The notes under the pieces were generated by a model that worked only from the letters and a program-made list of their open reading frames with translations, made no database searches and had not been told where the DNA came from. A program made the translations under genes and the position numbers. Source: Flavobacterium commune (GTDB taxonomy: Bacteria; Bacteroidota; Bacteroidia; Flavobacteriales; Flavobacteriaceae). From it: 64,000 bases of DNA. The DNA is taken from the NCBI RefSeq assembly GCF_001857965.1, contig NZ_CP017774.1:3658001-3722000 (forward strand), given 5' to 3'. Positions 18,499-28,500 of the stretch are shown one piece after another (position 1 is the stretch's first letter; each line of letters starts with the position of its first letter).

Positions 18499-19602
18499 AT
18501 GAAAAATTTTATTACTCAGTTTTCAAGACTTTTTGTTGGGATTTTATTCATTGTTTCAGGATTAATTAAATTAAATGACCCGGTAGGTTTCTCCTACAAA
18601 CTAGCCGAATATTTTAGCGAACCTGTTTTTAATCTGCCTTTTTTAGTGCCATTTAGTTTTTACCTGGCCTTATTTTTAGTTATTGTAGAAGTACTGTTAG
18701 GAATCATGTTACTCATTGGTTACAAAACTAAATTTACTATTTGGAGCTTATTGTTAATGATTGTGTTTTTTACTTTCTTAACTTTTTATTCGGCTTATTA
18801 CAATGTGGTAAAAGATTGTGGCTGTTTTGGAGACGCTTTGCATCTTACGCCCTGGGAATCATTTACCAAAGATGTTGTTTTACTGTTTTTTATTCTCATA
18901 TTATTTATAAACAAAAAACTAATAAAGCCCTTATTTTTTAATAGCAGCTTTCAAAATGCCATTGTTTTTCTGGGATTAGCATCCTGTATTTTTATGGCCT
19001 ATACGGTTTTAAATCACCTACCAATAATTGATTTCCGTCCGTACAAAGTAGGAACAAACATCCAAAAAGGAATGGAAATTCCCGAAGGAGCGGCTATGCC
19101 TGTTGTAGAAATGAAATTTATATACAAAGTAAACGGTGTCGAAAAAGAATTTTCGGAAAACGATCTGATGAATCTTCCTGAAGGAGCTGAATTTGTGGAT
19201 CGAAAAGACAAGATTATCAGCGAAGGTTACGTTCCTCCTATCCATGATTTCACGATGACAAAAGACGGTTCGGACTATAAAGACGAGTTGTTACAAGAAC
19301 CTAAATTGCTAATGATTGTAACTTATGATTTGGCTTCAGCCGAAGAAAAAGGAATGCAAAAATTACAAAAGTTAAATCAGGAAGCTACTGCCAAAGGTTA
19401 TAAAGTAATTGGTATGACCAATTCTTCAATTGAGGAAATCGAAAAAGCACAGAAAAAATACAATCTAAAATTTGACTTTTACAGCTGCGATGCTACTGCC
19501 TTAAAAACGATAGAAAGAGCCAATCCAAGTATTGTAATTCTGGAAAAAGGAACTATAAAACAAAAAGTACATTACAACGATATACAAGATTTAAAATTTT
19601 AA
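18499..19602 (+). CDS. DoxX/MauE-like membrane protein with C-terminal thioredoxin-like domain (BT_3928 family)
   Basis: A 367-residue protein. Residues 1-170 hold about five membrane segments beginning with the DoxX-like LFVGILFIVSGLIKLNDP (about 11-28); a conserved DCGCFGDAL stretch (about 106-114) sits between helices, as in MauE-type proteins that handle disulfides. Residues about 240-367 look like a thioredoxin fold (LLMIVTYDLASAEE, ATAKGYKVIGMTNSS) but lack a CxxC motif. It matches the family usually named after BT_3928. With the TlpA-like gene downstream it suggests envelope redox work; that is inference. A terminator follows. Confidence 0.82.
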   Translation: MKNFITQFSRLFVGILFIVSGLIKLNDPVGFSYKLAEYFSEPVFNLPFLVPFSFYLALFLVIVEVLLGIMLLIGYKTKFTIWSLLLMIVFFTFLTFYSAYYNVVKDCGCFGDALHLTPWESFTKDVVLLFFILILFINKKLIKPLFFNSSFQNAIVFLGLASCIFMAYTVLNHLPIIDFRPYKVGTNIQKGMEIPEGAAMPVVEMKFIYKVNGVEKEFSENDLMNLPEGAEFVDRKDKIISEGYVPPIHDFTMTKDGSDYKDELLQEPKLLMIVTYDLASAEEKGMQKLQKLNQEATAKGYKVIGMTNSSIEEIEKAQKKYNLKFDFYSCDATALKTIERANPSIVILEKGTIKQKVHYNDIQDLKF

Positions 19603-19608
19603 AAAAAC

Positions 19609-19650
19609 AAAGCTCATGAAGACTAAAAATGGTATTTATGAGCTTTTTTT
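19609..19650 (+). terminator. Terminator after the DoxX-like gene
   Basis: A 9-bp stem (AAAGCTCAT at 19609-19617 and its complement ending at 19646) is followed by a T run, 7 nt past the stop codon. The remaining spacer up to 19864 is AT-rich; it contains TAACTTTG at 19852-19859, a plausible -7 box for the next gene. Confidence 0.75.
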
Positions 19651-19864
19651 ATGTCTAAAAAAGACTAAAAAACATCCCAAATAGCGGTTTTTAGAGAACT
19701 TTTTAGAATTTTTTTTTTAGAAACAATAATAATTCGTGCTCACTATTACGTTTTCATTTGTGTTTTTATAACTCTTAACGTTGTATTTGTTATTTTTAAC
19801 GAGTTTATCCAAAAAAACTAAAACAGCAAACAGCAATCAAATTGTTTATTTTAACTTTGTTACA

Positions 19865-20380
19865 ATGAAAAAAATAGAAAAAATTATCGCTTTTTTACTT
19901 CTTTTAGTCACTATTTCATGTACTAAATCGAATGCACAAAAAACGGAGTTTTCTAAAGAAGCTTTAGCAGAAACTTTATTAGATACTAGCGATAATCAAG
20001 TCGCTTTCGAAACTATTTTATCTAAAAATAAAGGTAAAAATACGGTAATCGAAATCTGGGCTTCCTGGTGTGGTGATTGTGTAAAAGCAATGCCAAAAAT
20101 AAAAGAATTACAGGTGGCACATTCGAATACAAATTATGTATTTATCTCAATGGATAAAACCGCTGATAAATGGAAAGCCGGAATTGAAAAACACCAATTA
20201 AAAGGAGCGCATTATATGGCTAATGATCAAATGGGTGGTGTTTTTGCAAAAGCAGTGGATGTCAACTGGATTCCGAGATACATTATTATTGACAAAACAG
20301 GAAAAATTGTGCTGTATCGCGCTGTAGAAACTGATTTTGAAAAAATTAATGCTGTTTTAAATCAATTAGAAAAACAATAA
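19865..20380 (+). CDS. TlpA-like thioredoxin-fold lipoprotein
   Basis: Start at the ATG at 19865 (MKKIEKIIAFLLLLVTISC), which gives a lipoprotein-type signal with a cysteine at residue 19; the longer frame upstream lacks it. The 171-residue product has a thioredoxin fold with the redox motif WASWCGDC (about 65-72), then FISMDKTADKWK and the cis-proline region VNWIPRYIIID. It would act in the periplasm, anchored to a membrane, in disulfide reduction or thiol-peroxide defence. tpiA follows after 31 nt. Confidence 0.85.
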   Translation: MKKIEKIIAFLLLLVTISCTKSNAQKTEFSKEALAETLLDTSDNQVAFETILSKNKGKNTVIEIWASWCGDCVKAMPKIKELQVAHSNTNYVFISMDKTADKWKAGIEKHQLKGAHYMANDQMGGVFAKAVDVNWIPRYIIIDKTGKIVLYRAVETDFEKINAVLNQLEKQ

Positions 20381-20411
20381 AAGAATAAAATTCAAATATA
20401 ACACTACTAAA

Positions 20412-21164
20412 ATGAGAAAAAAGATTGTAGCAGGAAACTGGAAAATGCACAAAAACGCAACACAAACTAGCGAATTGTTAAGTGAATTAATTGCAAAAGT
20501 ACCTGCAAATACTACAGCACAAATAATTGTTGCGCCTACATTTGTAAACTTGGCTGCAGCTGTAAATCAATTAAAAGGATCTAACATTGCTGTTGCTGCA
20601 CAAAATGTTCACCAAACAGAAAGTGGTGCTTTTACAGGAGAAATCTCTGCTGATATGTTGACTGGAGTTGGTGTAAACACTGTAATCCTTGGACACTCTG
20701 AACGTAGAGCTATTTTTCATGAAACTGATGCTTTAATTGCTGATAAAGTAAATACAGCTTTAAAACATGATATGACTGTTATTTTTTGCTTTGGTGAAGA
20801 ATTAAAAGACCGTCAGTCTAACCAACATTTCAACGTTGTAGAAAATCAATTGAGAGATGGTTTATTCCAAATTGATACTAAATCTTGGGAAAAAGTTGTT
20901 TTAGCTTACGAACCAGTTTGGGCTATTGGAACAGGTGAAACTGCTTCTCCGGAACAAGCACAGGAAATGCACGAATTTATTAGAGAAACTGTTCTTAAAG
21001 CTTTTGGAAAAGAAATTGCTGAGAATGTAACTATTCTTTACGGAGGTTCAGTAAAACCTGAAAATGCTAAAGAAATTTTTGGAAAACCAGATGTAGACGG
21101 TGGTCTTATTGGTGGAGCTGCTTTAAAAGCAGATGATTTTGTTGCAATTGTAACAGCTATCTAA
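20412..21164 (+). CDS. tpiA: Triosephosphate isomerase
   Basis: Interconverts dihydroxyacetone phosphate and glyceraldehyde-3-phosphate in glycolysis. The 250-residue barrel has the catalytic lysine in GNWKMHKN (Lys11), the catalytic histidine in ILGHSERR, the catalytic glutamate in AYEPVWAIGTG, and the phosphate loops GGSVKPEN and GGLIGGAALK. Codon use looks more biased (many GCT, GGT, AAA) than in neighbours, fitting a highly expressed gene. A terminator follows. Confidence 0.98.
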   Translation: MRKKIVAGNWKMHKNATQTSELLSELIAKVPANTTAQIIVAPTFVNLAAAVNQLKGSNIAVAAQNVHQTESGAFTGEISADMLTGVGVNTVILGHSERRAIFHETDALIADKVNTALKHDMTVIFCFGEELKDRQSNQHFNVVENQLRDGLFQIDTKSWEKVVLAYEPVWAIGTGETASPEQAQEMHEFIRETVLKAFGKEIAENVTILYGGSVKPENAKEIFGKPDVDGGLIGGAALKADDFVAIVTAI

Positions 21165-21188
21165 GAAAACCTTTTTATACTATTCAAG

Positions 21189-21220
21189 AAAGCGGTAATT
21201 CATTTTATCGCTTTTTTTAT
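21189..21220 (+). terminator. Terminator after tpiA
   Basis: An imperfect stem (AAAGCGGTAA at 21189-21198, partner TTATCGCTTT ending at 21214) is followed by a T tract, 24 nt past the tpiA stop. Confidence 0.7.
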
Positions 21221-21229
21221 TTTTCTGAT

Positions 21230-21256
21230 TTTGATAAAAGAGAAATACTACCTTTG
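21230..21256 (+). promoter_or_regulatory. Probable promoter of prmA-clpS
   Basis: TTTG at 21230-21233 and TACCTTTG at 21249-21256 fit the Bacteroidetes -33/-7 pattern, though the 15-nt gap is shorter than usual. It lies between the tpiA terminator and the prmA start, 18 nt before the ATG. Confidence 0.5.
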
Positions 21257-21274
21257 CAAAAAATTAAATCAATT

Positions 21275-22108
21275 ATGTCAAATATTTATATCGCCTACCA
21301 TTTTAGCATTGAACCAAAAGAACTGGGTTCTGAAATTTTAATTGCCGAATTAGGCGAATTAGCATTCGAAAGTTTTACAGAAACCGAAAAAGGAATTTCG
21401 GCTTTTGTACAAAAAGATTTATGGGACGAAATGATTCTTGACAATGTTAATATTCTCCATTCAGAAGAATTTGAAATTGACTACACTTTCGAAGAAATCG
21501 ACCAAATCAACTGGAACGAAGAATGGGAGAAAAACTTTGAACCTATTGATGTAGAAGGAGATTGCCATGTTCGAGCTCCTTTTCATCCAAAAACCGATGC
21601 CGAATTTGATATAGTAATTGAACCAAAAATGAGTTTTGGAACAGGACATCATGAAACCACTCACATGATGATTCAACATTTACTAGAAATTGATGTTACC
21701 GGAATGAAAACCTTAGACATGGGTTGCGGAACTGCTATTCTTGCTATTCTTGCCGAAATGAAAGGTGCTCAACCTATTGATGCCATCGATATTGACAACT
21801 GGTGCTATCTAAATTCTATTGAAAATGCCGAACGTAATAATTGCAAAAACATCAGCGTTTATGAAGGAGATGCCTCTTTATTAAAAGGCAAAAAATACGA
21901 TTTAATCATTGCCAATATCAACAGAAACATTTTGTTAAACGATATGCAAACTTATATTGACTGCTTAAATCCTAAAGGAACGTTATTATTGAGTGGTTTT
22001 TATACCGAAGACATTCCTTTTATAGATGCTTCATGCACTGAAAAAGGCTTAACTTATGTTAAAAAATTCGAAAGAAACAACTGGGTTTCACTAAAATACG
22101 TAAATTAG
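21275..22108 (+). CDS. prmA: Ribosomal protein L11 methyltransferase
   Basis: Trimethylates ribosomal protein L11 using S-adenosylmethionine. The start is the ATG at 21275 (MSNIYIAYHFSIEPKEL, 277 residues), since the -7 box lies just upstream and a start at 21254 would fall within it. The N-terminal substrate-binding part (about 1-100) ends in PFHPKTDAEFDIVIEPKM, and the methyltransferase domain has SFGTGHHETT, LDMGCGTAILAILAEM (SAM motif I) and the catalytic-loop IIANINRNILL. clpS is 44 nt downstream. Confidence 0.95.
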   Translation: MSNIYIAYHFSIEPKELGSEILIAELGELAFESFTETEKGISAFVQKDLWDEMILDNVNILHSEEFEIDYTFEEIDQINWNEEWEKNFEPIDVEGDCHVRAPFHPKTDAEFDIVIEPKMSFGTGHHETTHMMIQHLLEIDVTGMKTLDMGCGTAILAILAEMKGAQPIDAIDIDNWCYLNSIENAERNNCKNISVYEGDASLLKGKKYDLIIANINRNILLNDMQTYIDCLNPKGTLLLSGFYTEDIPFIDASCTEKGLTYVKKFERNNWVSLKYVN

Positions 22109-22152
22109 TACTCTGTTTATTATCAAATAATTAAAGTACAAAAAGCAATACA

Positions 22153-22428
22153 ATGAGTACTAAAGAAAAAATTAGAGAAAGAGTAAGCGTACAGGAAACT
22201 ACCACACAAAACAACGAAATTATTGTTTATAATGACGATGTGAATACTTTTGATCATGTAATCGAAACCTTAATGCGTGTTTGCGAACATACGGCTGAAC
22301 AAGCTGAACAATGTTCATTAATTATTCATTACAATGGAAAATGTACCGTAAAAACAGGACTGATTACCAAATTAAAACCACAGTGTACACAGCTTTTAGA
22401 AGCCGGTTTAAGTGCCGAAATAATCTAA
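22153..22428 (+). CDS. clpS: ATP-dependent Clp protease adaptor ClpS
   Basis: Adaptor that brings N-end-rule substrates to ClpA/ClpC. The 91-residue protein has a disordered N-terminus (about 1-22) and the ClpS core: IIVYNDDVNTFDHVIETLM (about 24-42) and CEHTAEQAEQCSLIIHYNGKC (read in parts). NDDVNTFDHV contains the usual hydrophobic-pocket residues. It ends the plus-strand run that starts with the DUF1599 gene; a very strong terminator follows. Confidence 0.95.
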   Translation: MSTKEKIRERVSVQETTTQNNEIIVYNDDVNTFDHVIETLMRVCEHTAEQAEQCSLIIHYNGKCTVKTGLITKLKPQCTQLLEAGLSAEII

Positions 22429-22445
22429 TTAAACTAAAATTTTCT

Positions 22446-22487
22446 CCATAAAAAAAGCATTCGCCGAGACGAATGCTTTTTTTATGG
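22446..22487 (+). terminator. Long perfect-stem terminator after clpS
   Basis: The arms 22446-22463 and 22470-22487 are perfect 18-bp complements (core GCATTCG / CGAATGC with A and T tracts) around a 6-nt loop. It can work in both directions, and the minus-strand MBG gene ends 48 nt away. Confidence 0.88.
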
Positions 22488-22534
22488 AGATTTTTTTGTT
22501 TTTTTTTTATTGAAATTTAATCTATACAGTATTT

Positions 22535-25500
22535 TTATTTCTTTATCACGTTAACTGATTTTCGTTTTTCACCTTGACGTACTAAAACCAAATACTCTCC
22601 GGAAGGTAAATCCTCACCAAATGAAATAATTTCTTCATCTTTTGTCTCTATTCTTTTTATTAATCTGGCTAACATATCATATACTAAAACTTCCACTTTT
22701 TCCTGACTTTCACTATTTACAACTAGCGAAAATTGACTGCTCGATGGATTTGGATAAGCTATTACAGAAAAAGGATCAATTTCTACTTCTACTTCCATCA
22801 CTTTACCCTTAGTTGCTAGTGAAGACTTCGTTAACAACGTTGGTGCTTCACAATTTGGAGTACATGTACCCAAGAAATCACCATGAGCTAAATGAGCCGC
22901 AACTGCAGATTCATCTACACACAACTCCTGACATGGATTTTTAGTATTCCCTGTTCTATGACAAAGTTTTACTTTTGCCACACCACTTTTACCAGCAAAA
23001 CAACGTACATCTTCCCCATGAATAAATATCTTTTCGGTTGTTATTGTACATCCTTTAGAATCAGTAATAGTAGCGGTAAACCCAGCATCATCTATTAAAC
23101 CAACTTTTATAGAATACCCCACAGCCGTTTGGACTCCTGTCGTTATTGTATATGGATTTCCTTGAGTATTGGATCCTGAAGAAGGCAATACAATATTGTA
23201 ACTGCTAGTAGTTGCTGGCATAGTTATCGGATCTGGAATCCAGGATTCATCACCACTACTATTGATATAATTACTAATTAAACTACGATCCATAGTAATT
23301 GTTACTGTATAAGGTCCAATACCTCCTGATGGTATTACTGTAATTTTCGAAGTCTGATCTCCCGATAATCCAAAATAATGATTTGGATTGGTTCTGGTAA
23401 AAGTTGCTGTTATTTGAGAGTTTATCGTCAAATTAGCTGAAATATAGGTTTCATTATAATTATTACCATAAGTATAAGTTCCTTTATTAATAGCATAAAC
23501 CCCGGCAGATTCTCCACTATTTCTTTCCAATTGTCCACTTACCGTATCACCAGAAATAATTGAACCGGAAGTTAACTGTGCTGTTAGTCCGGGATCACTC
23601 ACTCCAAAACACTTGAACTTAGCATCGGCTGTAATCGTTATATCTCGTTTACCAATGGTTAGGTTTGCTACAACATAAGTCAAAGTATAATTACTGTTCA
23701 AAGCAACGCTTCCCTGAGTGATGGCATAATCCCCAACAATTTCTCCTGTATCTCTGCTCAACGAACCACTGAAAGAATCACCAGTCACCAAACTTCCTGA
23801 ACTAATTTGATAAGTCAATGCAGGATCTGCTTCGCCATAGGTTTTAGATTTAGCATCGGCTGTAATAGTTATATCTCGTTTACCAATGGTTAGATTTGCT
23901 CCAACATAAGTCAAAGTATAATTACTATTCAAAGCAACGCTTCCTTGCGTAATGGCATAATTTCCAACAATTTCTCCTGTATCTCTGCTCAATGAACCAC
24001 TGAAAGAATCACCAGTTACCAAACTTCCTGAACTAATTTGATAAGTCAACACAGGGTCTGCTTCACCATAGGTTTTGGATTTAGCATCGGCTGTAATTGT
24101 AATGTCTCGTTTGCCAATGGTCAGATTTGCTCCAACATAACTTAAAGCATAATTACTGTTCAAAGCAACGCTTCCCCGAGTGATGGCATAATTTCCAACA
24201 ATTTCTCCTGTATCTCTGCTCAATGAACCACTGAAAGAATCACTAAACGCTAAACTTCCTGAAGTAATTTGATAAGTCAATGCAGGATCTGCTTCGCCAT
24301 AGGTTTTAGATTTAGCATCGGCTGTAATAGTTATATCTCGTTTGCCAATGGTTAGATTTGCTCCAACATAACTTAAAGCATAATTACTGTTCAAAGCAAC
24401 GCTTCCCTGAGTGATGGCATAATCCCCAACAATTTCTCCTGTATCTCTGCTCAACGAACCACTAAAAGAATCACCAGTCACCAAACTTCCTGAAGTAATT
24501 TGATAAGTCAATGCAGGATCTGCTTCGCCATAGGTTTTAGATTTAGCATCGGCTGTAATAGTTATATCTCGTTTGCCAATGGTTAGATTTGCTCCAACAT
24601 AACTTAAAGCATAATTACTGTTCAAAGTAACGCTTCCCTGAGTGATGGCATAATCCCCAACAATTTCTCCTGTATCTCTGCTCAACGAACCACTAAAAGA
24701 ATCACTAAACGCTAAACTTCCTGAACTAATTTGATAAGTCAATGCAGGATCTGCTTCGCCATAGGTTTTAGATTTAGCATCGGCAGTAATTGTAATATCT
24801 CGTTTACCAATGGTTAGATTTGCTCCGACATAAGTCAAAGCATAATTACTGTTCAAAGCAACGCTTCCCTGAGTGATGGCATAATTTCCAACAATTTCTC
24901 CTGTATCTCTGCTCAATGAACCACTGAAAGAATCACCAGTCACCAAACTTCCTGAACTAATTTGATAAGTCAATGCAGGATCTGCTTCGCCATAGGTTTT
25001 GGATTTAGCATCGGCAGTAATCGTTATATCTCGTTTACCAATGGTTAGATTTGCTCCGACATAAGTCAAAGCATAATTACTGTTCAAAGCAACGCTTCCC
25101 TGAGTGATGGCATAATTTCCAACAATTTCTCCTGTATCTCTGCTCAATGAACCACTGAAAGAATCACCAGTCACCAAACTTCCTGAACTAATTTGATAAG
25201 TCAATGCAGGATCTGCTTCGCCATAGGTTTTGGATTTAGCATCGGCAGTAATCGTTATATCTCGTTTACCAATGGTTAGATTTGCTCCGACATAAGTCAA
25301 AGCATAATTACTGTTCAAAGCAACGCTTCCCTGAGTGATGGCATAATCCCCAACAATTTCTCCTGTATCTCTGCTCAATGAACCACTGAAAGAATCACCA
25401 GTCACCAAACTTCCTGAACTAATTTGATAAGTCAATGCAGGATCTGCTTCGCCATAGGTTTTGGATCTTGCATCGGCAGTGATTTCTACTGAACGCAAGT

Positions 25501-28500
25501 CTATCGTTAAATCTGCTCCAACATAAGTCAAAGTATAATTACTGTTCAAAGCAACGCTTCCCTGAGTGATGGCATAATCCCCAACAATTTCTCCTGTATC
25601 TCTGCTCAACGAACCACTGAAAGAATCACCAGTCACCAAACTTCCTGAACTAATTTGATAAGTCAATGCAGGATCTGCTTCGCCATAGGTTTTAGATTTA
25701 GCATCGGCAGTGATTTCTACTGAACGCAAGTCTATCGTTAAATCTGCTCCAACATAAGTCAAAGCATAATTACTGTTCAAAGCAACGCTTCCTTGCGTAA
25801 TGGCATAATTCCCAACAATTTCTCCTGTATCTCTGCTCAATGAACCACTAAAAGAATCACCAGTAACCAAACTTCCTGAACTAATTTGATAAGTCAATGC
25901 AGGATCTGCTTCGCCATAGGTTTTGGATTTAGCATCGGCAGTAATCGTTATATCTCGTTTACCAATGGTTAGATTTGCTCCGACATAAGTCAAAGCATAA
26001 TTACTGTTCAAAGCAACGCTTCCCTGAGTGATGGCATAATTTCCAACAATTTCTCCTGTATCTCTGCTCAATGAACCACTGAAAGAATCACCAGTCACCA
26101 AACTTCCTGAACTAATTTGATAAGTCAATGCAGGATCTGCTTCGCCATAGGTTTTAGATTTAGCATCGGCAGTAATTGTAATATCTCGTTTACCAATGGT
26201 TAGATTTGCTCCAACATAACTTAAAGCATAATTACTGTTCAAAGCAACGCTTCCCTGAGTGATGGCATAATTTCCAACAATTTCTCCTGTATCTCTGCTC
26301 AATGAACCACTGAAAGAATCACCAGTCACCAAACTTCCTGAACTAATTTGATAAGTCAATGCAGGATCTGCTTCGCCATAGGTTTTGGATCTTGCATCGG
26401 CAGTGATTTCTACTGAACGCAAGTCTATCGTTAAATCTGCTCCAACATAAGTCAAAGTATAATTACTGTTCAAAGCAACGCTTCCCTGAGTGATGGCATA
26501 ATCCCCAACAATTTCTCCTGTATCTCTGCTCAACGAACCACTGAAAGAATCACCAGTCACCAAACTTCCTGAACTAATTTGATAAGTCAATGCAGGATCT
26601 GCTTCGCCATAGGTTTTAGATTTAGCATCGGCAGTGATTTCTACTGAACGCAAGTCTATCGTTAAATCTGCTCCAACATAAGTCAAAGCATAATTACTGT
26701 TCAAAGCAACGCTTCCTTGCGTAATGGCATAATTCCCAACAATTTCTCCTGTATCTCTGCTCAATGAACCACTAAAAGAATCACCAGTAACCAAACTTCC
26801 TGAACTAATTTGATAAGTCAATGCAGGATCTGCTTCGCCATAGGTTTTGGATTTAGCATCGGCAGTAATCGTTATATCTCGTTTACCAATGGTTAGATTT
26901 GCTCCGACATAAGTCAAAGCATAATTACTGTTCAAAGCAACGCTTCCCTGAGTGATGGCATAATTTCCAACAATTTCTCCTGTATCTCTGCTCAATGAAC
27001 CACTGAAAGAATCACCAGTCACCAAACTTCCTGAACTAATTTGATAAGTCAATGCAGGATCTGCTTCGCCATAGGTTTTAGATTTAGCATCGGCAGTAAT
27101 TGTAATATCTCGTTTACCAATGGTTAGATTTGCTCCAACATAACTTAAAGCATAATTACTGTTCAAAGCAACGCTTCCCTGAGTGATGGCATAATTTCCA
27201 ACAATTTCTCCTGTATCTCTGCTCAATGAACCACTGAAAGAATCACCAGTCACCAAACTTCCTGAACTAATTTGATAAGTCAATGCAGGATCTGCTTCGC
27301 CATAGGTTTTGGATTTAGCATCGGCAGTAATCGTTATATCTCGTTTACCAATGGTTAGATTTGCTCCAACATAACTTAAAGCATAATTACTGTTCAAAGC
27401 AACGCTTCCCTGAGTGATGGCATAATTTCCAACAATTTCTCCTGTATCTCTGCTCAATGAACCACTGAAAGAATCACCAGTCACCAAACTTCCTGAACTA
27501 ATTTGATAAGTCAATGCAGGATCTGCTTCGCCATAGGTTTTGGATCTTGCATCGGCAGTGATTTCTACTGAACGCAAGTCTATCGTTAAATCTGCTCCAA
27601 CATAAGTCAAAGTATAATTACTGTTCAAAGCAACGCTTCCCTGAGTGATGGCATAATCCCCAACAATTTCTCCTGTATCTCTGCTCAACGAACCACTGAA
27701 AGAATCACTAAACGCTAAACTTCCTGAACTAATTTGATAAGTCAATGCAGGATCTGCTTCGCCATAGGTTTTAGATTTAGCATCGGCAGTAATTGTAATA
27801 TCTCGTTTACCAATGGTTAGATTTGCTCCAACATAACTTAAAGCATAATTACTGTTCAAAGCAACGCTTCCCTGAGTGATGGCATAATTTCCAACAATTT
27901 CTCCTGTATCTCTACTCAATGAACCACTGAAAGAATCACTAAACGCTAAACTTCCTGAACTAATTTGATAAGTCAATGCAGGATCTGCTTCGCCATAGGT
28001 TTTAGATTTAGCATCGGCAGTAATCGTTATATCTCGTTTACCAATGGTTAGATTTGCTCCAACATAAGTTAAAGTATAATTACTGTTCAAAGCAACGCTT
28101 CCCTGAGTGATGGCATAATCCCCAACAATTTCTCCTGTATCTCTGCTCAATGAACCACTGAAAGAATCACCAGTCACCAAACTTCCTGAACTAATTTGAT
28201 AAGTCAATGCAGGATCTGCTTCGCCATAGGTTTTAGATTTAGCATCGGCAGTAATTGTAATGTTTCGTTCGCCAATGGTTAATAAAGCATTCGTTGGAGT
28301 TATACTATAATTTGGATTAGCCCCCAAAGTAACTTCAATTGGATAATTACCAACTCCTGAAAAATGAACTGCGGTGGTAGATAAGCTATAATCTAACTCA
28401 TCTCCGTTAACTATACCTGTAACTACAGCGTCCAATGCCGGATTTACATCACCGTAGATTTTGGATTTTGCATTAGCAGTAACAGTAGCTACTTTTTTAT

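Noticed and set aside
23648..28267. Regular repeats that might suggest a CRISPR array
   Set aside because: The period is 231 bp, in frame, with no spacers between repeats; the units encode 77-residue MBG domains of one protein.
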